From: Campylorhamphus procurvoides
Taxonomy: Eukaryota; Chordata; Aves; Passeriformes; Dendrocolaptidae
Direction of reading: 5' to 3'
Length of the DNA: 64,000 bases
Assembly: GCA_013396655.1 (NCBI GenBank)
Contig: WBMV01007323.1
Coordinates: 744,001-808,000, forward strand
Shown here: one piece after another, positions 25,802 to 37,522 of the stretch
How positions within the stretch are numbered: position 1 is the first letter of the stretch
Layout of the letters: the number at the start of each line of letters is the position of its first letter
Program-made: the position numbers and the translations under genes
Notes under the pieces: model-generated
What the model saw: only the letters and a program-made list of their open reading frames with translations
Told to the model about the DNA's origin: nothing
The model's database searches: none

Positions 25802-26482
25802 TACTGGAAAGCAGTGCCACAGAAAGGGACCTGGGGGTCCTGGTCGACAGCAACCTAAATCTGAGTCAGCAGCACCCTGGCAGCCAGGGCAGCCAACCAT
25901 GTCCTGGGGGAAGTCAGGCACAGCATTGCCAGCTGGGTTAGGGAGGTGGATTGTACTGCTCTGCTCTGCACTGGGGTGGCCTCACCTGGAATATTGTGGG
26001 CAGTTTTGAGCACTAAACTATAAGAAAGATATTCAATTATTGGAGAGCATCGAGGATGGTAAAGGGCCTTGAGGGGAAGTCGTATGAGGTGTGGCAGAGG
26101 TCACTTGGTCTGTTCAGCCTGGAGAAGAGGAGACTGAGGGGAGACCTTGTTGCTGTTAAAACTTCCTTGGGAGGGGAAGAGGAGAGACAGGCACTGATCT
26201 CTTCTCTGTGGTGACTGGTGACAGGACCTGAGGGAATGGCTTAAATTTTAAGGAGGTTTAAGTTGGATATTAGAAAAAGATTCTCCTAGAGGGGGATTGG
26301 GCACTGGAACAGGCTCCCAGGGAAGTAATCACAGCACCAAGACTGACACAGTTGAAGAAGTGCTTGGATGATATTCTCAGACACATGGTGTGACTATTGC
26401 AGACAGTCCCGTGGAGCACTAAGGGTTGAATTTGATGATTGTTGTGAGCCCCTTCCAATTCAGCATATTCTATCATTCTGTA
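25802..26482 (+). mobile_element. CR1 LINE, 3' portion
   Basis: A 5'-truncated CR1 non-LTR retrotransposon. It begins in the C-terminal part of ORF2 (GACCTGGGGGTCCTGGTCGACAG motif), continues through GAATATTGTGGGCAG and GTCTGTTCAGCCTGGAGAAG, and ends in the 3' untranslated region with CCTTCCAATTCAGCATATTC followed by TATCATTCTGT. ORF2 is broken by frameshifts and small deletions. The element lies directly downstream of the reverse ERV LTR in the same repeat cluster. Moderate divergence from the other copies here suggests an old insertion. Confidence 0.92.
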
Positions 26483-28811
26483 AAAGCATGGTAGAACATT
26501 TGTTTGGTTTTTTTCCTGACAAATCAGAAGCCATTCCTTTAGAAAAATCATATCACTACCAACTATATTAAATGTGTGTTATCCCAATAACACCTACCAA
26601 ATGGAGAATTCAGTTGATCATGCTTGCTGTAAGACATTTAGTAGCTATTCTTATACCATTCTTAAGAGGGTAGCTGTGAAAGCAGCAGAGCACTGATATG
26701 CTTTCAGTTCTGCTCAGTTCTTAACTGCATGGGCTGGTTTAGGCAGTCTGCTCATTGATTGCAGAAATACTAGCAGACTGTTTCCCTGATTAGGCTGAGA
26801 GGTGTCATAACCTTCATAAAAGGCTGCCAGATGCCTGAAACAGAAATATCTCCAGAGCTGAGATTAGCAGAGGTAACAAATCTTATGCCATCAGAATTGA
26901 AATTCAAGTTCAGCCCTAGACATTAAATTTGGAAAATAACTTCATGATCATATAGAGAATTGCACTGCTGTAGTGCAGTTCCTTACAGAAAGTGACAATG
27001 TTTGTGATTAAACAACATCTCATGTCATGTTGCTTCTTTGAAATTGTGTTAGAAGTCATGAACAATTTACCAAAATCACACAGCTGTCATAGGTGACCAT
27101 TAACTAACCTGATGCAGCCTTCCAGATGAATTTAATGTGTGCTTTGATCTTGTCACCTGCTGATTCCAAAAGAGTTTTCTGTTAATGAGTAGGGAGGTCT
27201 TGACCTTTTATATTGAGTTTAACATTATTATATTTTCTTTGAAAATAGCTATAACTTCTGAAAATATATCCAGTGGTTAGAAGTAGTAATTGTTAAGGGA
27301 ATAATTTCTCTTTTGTTAGGGTGAGACTTTAAGAGTGCTTTTGAATCAAATCTCAACATTGTGATGTATCCTTTTAGCAAAAGGTAAGCAAGACTGAAAA
27401 GTTTATTTTACAAGATTTTACAGACAATGAGACAGAGAGCTCAAAGAAATTTAATAAACTTTATGGGAATGGAGAGAAAAAGAAAAAGATTAACTTAAAC
27501 TATTTAACACTATACAAAACTTTTGAATATAAACAAATGCACTCTTCTTCAAACTAAGCCATATTTGCACTAATGGTATTTACTTTCTAGTTCTTTCAAA
27601 AAAAATGTATTTTTTATTAAGGGATAATAAATCTGAAAGATTCAAATAGGTTATATATTTTATAAAGACCTATCAAATCTGAGGTTGACTTTGAGTCCAA
27701 TATTTGCTTAGGTGAGGCTGTTGTATATGCTTTAACTTGCTTTCCCTTGAAATGAAGACTGTACTTCCACAATGAATGGATATTTCACATTTCTTCACAG
27801 TTTTTGTTTTCTATTGCTAATTTCTTAGAGAAACAGTTTGAGGTTATTTTACATTTAGTTTTCTTCAGTGTTTTTAACTGCCTCTATTATGGCATTCTTA
27901 GACTGAGTAGTAGTTGCACCTAATTGGTCCAAAATACATGGTTACAAGACTACCAAACCGAACAAGCAAGAATTAAACCATATTAAGTAATTTTGATTTA
28001 TTTCAGTAGTTAAACTTCTGTTGTGTATGTGTGTGAGCGAAATCCAGTAAAGTTACTTCTGGTTTTGGCACACAGTCCCTAACCTCCCTCCTTCCTTGCA
28101 GGCTGGATTTACTTTTTTGCTATTTTAATGATGAAGTTTGACACAATAGAAAGTGTTCAAATCTTCCTAGATTTCCTGAAAATTTTAATAGCTCACCTCT
28201 TTATTTTCTTTTTCTGCCAAGTTTCTGTGAGCCAAGATGAATGCAAATATATGATCCTTGGCAGTAGACAAAAAGATATGAAGTTGCTGTGAAGCTTTCT
28301 GAATCAGAGACCAAACTGTGTTACAGTACATAATGGAATCAACTTAAATCAATCCATTCATTTGGATTGCATCGACATGACCATGAACGCTATTTTATAG
28401 ATGAAATTTTCAAGGCTGTGTGTTACATACTGTGTGGTTTCACTCTTCAAGTTCAGCTTATATAGCATGAAGGTAAAGCAGAGGTAAAAAGAAAATAATT
28501 GTTTGATTTCTTCTAGCATGTAAAGTGAGAAGCATAAGAAAGCAAGCTTGATTCAAAGAGTTATAACTTCTTACTAATGTGAAGTTAAAATAAAAGATAA
28601 AGAAAGTTTAGAAATAAGACCGACAAACTCATAGAAACAAAAAAAGCATGATGCATTTTTAAATCAAGTAGTATGATTTCTGGTTTGGATGTCCATAGGG
28701 CAAGTTACTGGGCAGTAGAATGTCATAAAGAAAAAGGAATACATACATAAAGAATAAAGAAGATAGTATCGGATTATCTGTGAGACTAGTATAATTTTGA
28801 GATTGCATTTG

Positions 28812-28832
28812 TATATATATATATATATATAT
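28812..28832. repeat. (TA)n microsatellite
   Basis: About ten uninterrupted TA units flanked by GTATATG-type sequence. It is likely polymorphic in length. Confidence 0.95.
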
Positions 28833-29002
28833 TGTATATGTACTTGGTTATATGATAAGCAACATCAAAAAGAGTCTGTAGTGAAAATATTATGGTTTTG
28901 AAAATAAAAGAAAACGGAAACATCTGGTGAAAATGTTTGCTGTTTGTGCTGAAAACTGCCAGCACAGCAGGGTGGACAGAAACTTACTGATCATCCTACT
29001 GG

Positions 29003-29055
29003 AGAAAAAAACCAAACAAACAAACAAAAAAACCCAAACCAGAACAAACCACCAC
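29003..29055. repeat. A/C-rich low-complexity tract
   Basis: An (AAAC)n-like core with AAACCC and ACCAAA units, composed almost only of A and C on the plus strand. Same type as the tract at 16717. Confidence 0.85.
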
Positions 29056-31961
29056 AGAACATTAGAAAATTAGCAAAATTTATGTTGGGATTTATCTACT
29101 GATGCAAGAGGAAAATTGTATGCTGAGGACCTGGATGATCTAGATTAGGAGTCTGTTAGAAAGCATGGTGGCTTTGCTCTGTCTTGGATTTTTTTTCTGA
29201 GTTTGTAAGCATCCGAATCCTACATATCTGACACATAAAACCAAGACTCTCCAGTCTACTGATCTGTTTTCAGGAAAGCTTATTTATTTATTATTTTAAC
29301 AGCTGCTTCAGAAACTCTCAGGGAGCCTGGTTTAAACTCTGTTTTGTAAATCTGGGCTAAACATCCTGAAGCAGACAACATATGTTCTCAATATTCTGGA
29401 TGTTCTGTGTTACCGTCTGCTTTGCGTGATATATACAGCTCTTTGGAAAAAAAAAAAAAAAGACAAGTTGATTATGTGAAAGTTCTTCAGGCTGGCTAAG
29501 TAACACAGCATAAATCAATTCGGTGCACTTATATAATTAGCAAATTAAATCTACTTATAAAGGTGTTCCTCTCATGACATTTTTCCACATTACTCTATGT
29601 CAAAAAAAATCTATTAAAAATTCTTCTGCTATACTTGAACTGGTATCTTTATGATTAAAAATCTTCTGTTTGGCTGTACTCTGTTTCCCACTTGCATTGG
29701 ATCCCATTTTTACTATGGCCTATTACAAACTTTTTTTTTTGTTGTTGTTTCAAACATTTTCCTTGGCTCTTACAAAAAGCAGTGCAATATTTTAGAAATA
29801 ACAGCCAATTCATAGTGTAGGGTTCACTCACAGGTAGATGGATTGAGGAGCACTATGATAAGCCTCATAATTCAAGTCAGTAGCATTCAGTCAAGCCTTT
29901 GCTGTCCCAAAATATTTACTTTACCTAAATGCGAATCAGGACTTAATAAAAACACAAGTCGGATCCTGATCTTGATTGGGCAATTAGAAACCCATTCTAT
30001 TTAGGCTTACTTTTACAAATATATATCTGGTGTCCCAGAAATCTATATTGTTGTTTTCAAAAAAGCCACAAACTCACTAAACAGCAGTCCATCACTTCTT
30101 CCTTCTCCTGCACGTAAGGGAAGTGAGATCCTTTCACTTATCATGCACAAATACAGCTGAAAGTACCCTCAGAGAACTTGCAATATCCTGGTATCATCAC
30201 ATTATTCCTATTCCTTCATCTGTAGAATTTGAGATTTAAGTGGAGGACAGGAGGTAGATGGTACAGTAGTGCCAAAGGTACCATTTACAAAATGTATCGT
30301 CAGGCAGCCGGGAAGAGATAGGTTTGTAATGCCTGGTTGTCTGTGTTATTTACATATTTTAACAATGTGCAGGACAGCTGGGGGCAACAGGAAACTGTAG
30401 GGGTTGAGAGTGCACTGCTCACATTGCTTCCTTCAGCACATTCCACTTGGGAAGAACAATGAAAGTCTTTTGGAAGATTTAGTAACTGACTTGCAGAAAA
30501 AAATATCAAAACATGCTAGAGGCATGAGAAGACAAACATCCAAGGAGAAAGTGCAAAGATGCCTTTTATGTGTTGTTTTGCTAGACAGTGAAGGCTCAGC
30601 ACACTCTGTCATGTGTTCATGGAGGGACCTGGTATTTCTCTTATGAGATCAAATGATTCAGATAGCTGCAAAATGTTTTATATCCAACTTGAAGCAAGTT
30701 ATTGCTTTGACAGCTCCAGTTGTAATTGATGTAATGTACTCATCAATCTAGAATGAACTCTTTAACTAAATGTTTAAATAAAGAAGATGGGATTGATCCT
30801 GTGTTGTCTTTAATAGCAATAATTCCTTCAGCTTCAGAGGTGCCTCCTCTGGTAGTTGTGCTGGTCAAGGCAGCACAAACAAGTCCTTTGTCTTAAGTAT
30901 TAAACAAGGAAGAGGTGGTTGATTGAAAAGAATGCTTTTTTTACATAGTTCTTTTTGTAATACCATACAGTTGGACAATATTACTTTTTTAAGTGATGAT
31001 GGATACTTAAAAGCTCCTCCTTTCAAAGCACTTATTTACCTGACCCTACTCTGATTAATAATTTAGCCTGGTAATATTTTGCTAGCAGGGACCAACCATT
31101 TTATGTGTCACGATCAGTAGATGTTAAGTATATGAGAGGATTTTTCTGGTTTTAAAAATAGAAAAGAAGAACTGCAATATGTAGAACTATGTAGATTTCT
31201 GAATTATGATAAAATCAGAGTGAACTGTGAAGTCCAAATATGAATCTATACCTCTAAGCAAAAGGAGATTTGTACTAGGCCTGCTTACTTAAAAATGCTT
31301 CTTCCTCTGATTATGGTTGTACTTAATGCTTAATATATACATTCAGGTTACATAGCTATTTGCACACTTATATATATATACACACTGTGGCATTGCTTAA
31401 AAAAACTCAAACTTGAGGAAGAGCAGTACAATCTGACATACTTTGGGTACATATACACTAAGACTGCTCTCTGTTGTTACTTGTCCTTGTTTTCCTCCTG
31501 GATTAGCTCATTGACTGAGCTGCTGAGCTTTATTGATACTTTCTACCTTCCTACACTGGACTGTGTATTTCTCGTTCACTTCCTAATTCCCAACATTTTT
31601 GTGGAAATGGGAAGAAATTGTGGTTAAATTGACTAACTAACATGAGTACTGAATCTGGCTCTCCATTGCCTTTTGGAAACTACCTGTGTGGTAGGTTCTT
31701 TAGCTGCCTGTGCAAGGTACACTGGAATGGGAGTCCAAACTGGTGAAATTGTTTAAATGCAGAAGACTGATATATGCTGAGACATAGGATGCCAGACTGC
31801 AGAAGTGTCCACCCTTCACTTAGGAGTAACAGCTTGGAAAACTCTACCAAAGAAATGAGAAAGGCTAATGATGTTTCTAAATTATTTAATGCCATAGGTG
31901 AGAGGTAGTGCATGTAGAAGATGAATGGCAGATAAATTAAAATTTTTGCAATATAAAACTC

Positions 31962-32298
31962 TGCAGCAGCTGGAAGGTTCACTCCCCCCTTTCCCGTCCC
32001 CCCTTAGCCACGTGGTCCCCAGACATCCTGGCAAAGAGACACACAGTAGCCATGGGAGAAGGAAGCAGAGAGGGAGTTTATTCACATGGCCAGGGTACTT
32101 ATAGGACTTCACAGCCTATAGGAGTTGAGGGTTGAGGAACTAATGGGGAAAGGGTTAGCAACAGACCAATAAGGGAAGGTTTCACATCACCTGGCCAAGG
32201 TACATTCTTGCATACTAAGTATGCAATTTCTCTCAAGGGGTCTGGGGAAGAAAAAGAGTAACTCAGGGAAAAAAGCAAAAACTCCATTTTACAATACA
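31962..32298 (-). mobile_element. ERV solo LTR, reverse (family A, copy 2)
   Basis: The reverse complement aligns with the forward LTR at 24833-25258 over nearly its full length, including the TGTATTGTAAAATGGAG start, CCCCTTGAGAGAAA, TATGCAAGAATGTACC, CTTATTGGTCTGTTG, CTAACCCTTTCC, a TATA box (TATAAG, 32098-32103), an intact AATAAA (32077-32082), the CT-rich stretch, GTGTCTCTTTGCC, and the end near CAGCTGCTGCA (31962). No primer binding site or internal retroviral sequence flanks it, so it is best read as a solo LTR left by LTR-LTR recombination. It lacks the repeat expansion seen in copy 1. No clear target-site duplication was found. Confidence 0.8.
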
Positions 32299-35200
32299 TG
32301 TAAAATGTAAAAGAGGCATTCTGGCTGGATTCTTCATCTTCTTCAGGGACCCATCTCCTGCATGATTTATTCCACTTCTGATATTGTGAGTCTATTCCCA
32401 CAAAACTTTCACTGTATTTAGATCTCACTGATCTTTAAATTCTTTTTCTTTTATTTTTTAAATGATTGTCCCATTAATTTTGACTTGCACATCTTCAACA
32501 CGGTTGGAGTGACCACATCATTTTAAACCCACTGCAGTATTCAAATGAGAACTTGAAATCCTAAGGCTGACTAAAGGAAGTTAAATATTACTCCCTAGAA
32601 GATATAAACTGAGTCTTAGTCTTCACTCTAAATGATCAAAAGCTTTAATTAGATTTGTTTTCTGGCTGAATGGAGTAAACAACAAGATAAAGAAAGACTC
32701 ACACAAAAACAAACAAACCCAAATGATCTTTCGCTTCTGCATTTTTTTTTACTTGATGCTCTTACTGTGGCTGTTTTTACATTTTTAATTGGTAAATTTT
32801 TGTAAAATAGGTTACATGTTTTTCCTACACCCTGTTTTTCCACTATACATGTGTAGCCAACCAAATTTATCACATATAAAATGCAGAACTAGCAAATCAT
32901 ATATTTTATATGTATTATATTAGTTGGCTTTTCACCTAAACATCTATTAGATTGTTTCTCTAAACATTAAAGAATTTAAATACAACATAACGCTTTGCAT
33001 TATGTATTAAAAAAGATTTTTAGGAATCTTTTTTTCAGATTATGGTCCTGTAGATGTCTATGTAATCAACAAAAGAATTGTAATCAAACCCTAGCTTGCT
33101 TAATCAAGTGGGAAACTGGCTTCAGAGATCCAAACCCTTTATCGATTGTCAGATTTTATTTTCAATAATGGAACCAAAGTTTGATTTTCTTTTTTCCCAT
33201 AGAGCTTTGCTATAATACATAGATGTAGACAGAGAGGTGATTTCTAAAGATAGACTGAATGGGCCATGCAAGATGTTTTCTGGAGGTGTTTTTGCCTGTT
33301 AAATGGGGAAGCTGTTCCACAGGGAGAATATAAAATTGATGTATCGCTGAAAATTAAAATCTGAAAAATGTTTATGATACTTTAAAAAAATCCGACTCTG
33401 ATGTTCACTTATTAATTTCAGATACCTCAAGTTCATTAATCCCTCAAAATACTATTTCAGAGTAAGTTGATTATTTTTTTTCCCCAGTATAAAGATAATG
33501 GTCCCTTCATTTAACACCAACTTACACAATTTTCATTTCTCATTGCTTATGTATATTTATGTTATCATTTAATAGCTAATAATTTATACATGTCTTATTT
33601 ACACCAGTGGCATTCAAAACTAGGGAAACTAGAAACTTGGTCTCTTTATGCCTTCTTGGCTATTTCAGTCTAATTCTTGTGTGGTTTACTTGAATATATC
33701 TATTTGTATCTTGAATATATTCTATGTATATTGAATATATTTACTTGTAATATATCTAATGTTGCAGATGACTGGGTCACACTATTTGGGAAAAAAATAA
33801 AATTGATAGTTTCCTTTAAAGAACTTCTTTATTCTTCCAGTTTACAGGACAGTTGATGTATTCAAGTTTATTTGCTCTCTTTACGACAAGGTCTCAAACT
33901 GTTGCACACTAGATGATCAAGCTGGCACCTCTGCAGTTAGGCACTATGAACAATAACACATTCATATCTGGATTCTTCTAGCTGACAGACCAAGGAAATG
34001 AAACCAGTACCCATCCCACTCTGGATCACCATTCCAGCTTCCCTTTACCCTCTTTTGACAACATTTTTAATTGATAAATACATAAATTGTTGTTGATTTA
34101 GGAGTAGGGAAAAGCAATAAAATGTTCAGCCCAGTGACTCTAGTCTCCTTTCTGCTCAGTTTTGTACATATGTCCTCGGTTTCACTGAATAACCAGTTCT
34201 AAGACTCAAAGGAAAACGCCATTGTAATCAATGCATTCCATCAAATGGATGAGCTCAACCATGTTAAACATTCTTAATTTAGCATGAAAACACAGGCTAC
34301 ATTTAATGCCTTTGAAACAGGCACTTGTTTCCTTTTAATGAAGTTAGACTGACTTTGACTTACAATAAAACTAGAAACCAGAAGGAAAAAAAAAAGTCAT
34401 CCCTTTTAGAAGAAATGACTATATTTAGTTTGAATTTGACTGCTCAGGATTTTAGCTGGTAAAAGTTCAAGCAAATTCAGGCAGCATTTGCATTACCTGC
34501 AAATACGTGAGTGTCATTTAGAGCCAAACCTTTCCTTCTCCACCATTTATTTGACTTCTATGTTAAAGCCATGACATAAAGCTTACAGACCTTCATTTGA
34601 TTTCACTCTTGTCATTAGGAGGCTTTTACACTCTCTGTCTTGCTCTCTTCCCTTTCTTCGGCAATCCACTTGCATCCAGCCATTCAGATTCTTACAGTAC
34701 ACTGCTGGTTAAATATCATAGAGAGATGTGCAATGCAAAGCATGTACATTTCTCTTGAAATAGATAATCGAGGTCATCTGAACTCTATATTACAAGTGAC
34801 TGGTCTTTTTACATTCACAAATCTACTTTTTTTTTTTTCACTCTCATCAGACTTGCTCATGAAAATTATGATAGTTGATGGATAGCCCACTGTTATTTAA
34901 GACAGCAAATAATTTGGTTTCTAGGAAAATAAAACCCTAAACTTTCCAAGCTATCTGAAATCAATATACCTGCAAATACTCAGAAAGTTCTGGATGACTT
35001 CATTGCATTTCACCTTTACCTAAAGAGAAATTGGTAATTTTGCACTGTTTAAATACTCTCTCCATATGTATATTATTACTTTCCCACAAGAACATGCTAT
35101 GCTTAATTTATCTTCAGTATTACTTACTGATCTTTGTGATAAGAAGATCAAGTCATGATTCAAAGCAGGTTGTATATCCTGATTTATAGTCAGAATTAGA

Positions 35201-36868
35201 AATTCAAAGATAAAATGCTTTAATTTTGTATTTTCCAAGGCTAAGATTATTTTCCATGACATATAGACAAAGATACATTTTTCCAATGATTAGCATTCTC
35301 ACCTTTGAAAAGGAGTATTGTTAAGCAAGACATTTCCAAATAAAATTGAGATTTTTTTTTTTAACACCCTACTGTGTAATTTGGATTTTGAATACTGCAT
35401 TTTCTCACTATACAGAGTGGATAGACAGAGCAAAGGAAGTGCAGCAAAAGCAATCTATGTCTAGTGTGTATTGAAAAAAAATTGTGCGCCTATATATTCA
35501 TGATGTCCGCTGCTTTTTTGTTTAATTTCCTTTGATTCATTTACACTAACTGGTGACAAATGAGAATCATGATTCAGTTTCAACAGTACTTTAAAGTATT
35601 TTGCCTCCCACAAAACCATGTGTAGATTTTAAGAATTATTATGGAACATGAAATTCCCATGTCTTCTGCAAAGTCACAATATTTGCTTTGTTTTTTTTCC
35701 TCTAAGACTTTTTGCTGTTATTTTTGTCCTCCTCTTTCTAGTGCATAATGCAGTTTAACTAAAGGAAGAACTCTTCCTAAACTGTGACTGACATTTCCAA
35801 TCAGCCACCAATGATGAATTCTAAATAATTAACATAAAGTCAGGACTAAACTGAGGTATATTCATACTTTTTCTATATATACATATGTATAACTAATATT
35901 TTCTAAGAATACAAAAGTCAAAAGTTGTCTTCTACATTTTTGCTTCTGTGTATTCCAGCATGAGCTGTGATTTTGAAACAGCTGGAAAGCTGAGACCTAT
36001 CACATACAAGTTATTCACCATACTGTTTTCTATCATGATATAGGTACGTAATATATACACAGAATAGATGTATAAGTCTAGAAAAGATAAACATATTTGA
36101 ACAGATGTTGTTAATACAAAGAGTGCACAGCAACTGTTTGATTGCATTTTTAAATCCTTGGTACAGTTAATTTGATTTCAAAGACTCAAAACGCGTAGTA
36201 TTTAAGAGATTCAATTTAACCATGTGGCAATGGCTTTGACTATGCAGTTCCTAAGAGCTCTTTTTATGTATAATGTGCTAAGGATCTATAATATGTACAA
36301 AAATGGGACATTGAAATATAATTTGGTACCAATGAGCAGCTTCTGTTCCTGCCATTTTTTAATGGCATAGGGGAAAGAGAGGAAATCAGACTCAAAGCAT
36401 TATAAAATTTTAATTGCATACTTATTCTTCACTATGAACAAGTTTGTCATGCTTGTGGATATTTGGTAAGCCAGTTATACCATCAACTATGCTAACTTTT
36501 TTGGGTCAATAAGAATAAATCAGGAAAACAACATCAGAGATGTAAAAACTGACTCCAAGTTCCTTTACAGTTATGCTTTTTGCAAAGATTCAGTCAGGTA
36601 GCTATAGTACCGAATAAGTGCAAAGTGTAGTAATTGGAAAGGATATTCCTCTTGTATTATCAAGAGATAGTGTGAGCTAGAATTCACTGTGAAATATGTA
36701 ATTAATTCAAGCAGTGGGTTCTAATTTTTCTTAATATACCACGCAACTTAGATCTAAGAATTGTTCTTCTGCTCTTCATCTTCTTTATTATTTACATGCA
36801 GATTAAAGTTATGGATATATTACTGGTAAGATGTTACTGATTTAAACATGTGACGTAGCTTTTAATAG
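32299..36868. other. Non-coding sequence, no gene seen
   Basis: AT-rich and without recognisable genes or dispersed repeats. A loose tandem of a TTGAATATAT-containing unit of about 20 bp lies at 33690-33756. Confidence 0.5.
33690..33756. repeat. Imperfect tandem of a ~20-bp AT-rich unit
   Basis: TTGAATATAT recurs three times at spacings of about 20 bp, followed by a related TAATATATCT. This is consistent with a small decayed minisatellite. Confidence 0.6.
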
Positions 36869-37522
36869 TCAATGGCAAGTTGAATATGAGTCAGCAGTGC
36901 CCTGGCAGCCAGGAGGGCCAGTCGTGTCCTGGGGGGCATCAGGCAAAGCATCACCTTTCAAGGTGACGGTGAGGTCAAGGGAAGGGATTGTCCTGCTCTG
37001 CTCTGCACTGGGGCAGCCTCACCTTCAATGTGTGTACAGTTTTGGGCACCACAATATAGGAAAGGTATTAAGCTATTGGAGAGAGTCCAAAGGAGGGCAA
37101 GGAAGATGGTGAAGGGCCTTGAGAGGAAGCTGTATGAGGAGCAGCTGAGGGCACTTGGTCTCTTCAGCCTGAAGAAGAGGAGACTCATTGCAGTGACAAC
37201 TTCCTCGTGAGGGGAAGAGGAGGGACAGGCACTGATTTCTTCACTGTGGTGACCAACAACAGGACTGAAAGGAATGGCCTGAAGTTGTGTCGGGGAGGTT
37301 TAAGTTGGATATTAGAAAAAGGTTATTCCCCAGAGGGTGGTTTAGCACTGGAACAGGTTCCCCAGTGAAGTGGTCACAGCACCAAGTTGGACACAGTACA
37401 AGAAGTGTTTAGACAATGTTCTCAGGCATATGTTGTGACTTCTGGGGTCCTGTGCAGGGTTAAGACTTGTACCTGATGATCCTGATGGGTACCCTCCAAC
37501 TCAACACATTCTATGATTCCAC
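36869..37522 (+). mobile_element. CR1 LINE, 3' portion
   Basis: A 5'-truncated CR1 copy. It runs from the ATGGCAAGTTGAATATGAGT segment through the ORF2 C-terminus to the 3' untranslated end (CCTCCAACTCAACACATTC followed by TATGATTCCAC). It is 3'-complete, with the terminal short repeat reduced to about two units. It has the same orientation as the copies at 25802 and 51283 and is clearly related to both. Confidence 0.93.
37028..37195 (+). pseudogene. CR1 ORF2 (reverse transcriptase) C-terminal remnant
   Basis: Within the CR1 copy, one frame still reads through a recognisable CR1 ORF2 C-terminal segment. It contains QFWAPQY, then [17 protein letters not shown], and [11 protein letters not shown] in the order known for this protein. 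CR1 ORF2 encodes an endonuclease and reverse transcriptase that copies CR1 RNA into the genome, but only this tail beyond the catalytic domains remains. The frame is lost shortly after the KKRRL motif, so the fragment is non-functional. Confidence 0.85.

Larger units (their letters stand above)
26483..31961. other. Non-coding sequence, no gene seen
   Basis: AT-rich with no recognised gene. It contains a TA microsatellite, an A/C-rich tract and a 14-16 bp poly-A run near 29447. Short open frames on both strands at 30300-30646 overlap each other and have no recognisable domain. Confidence 0.5.
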
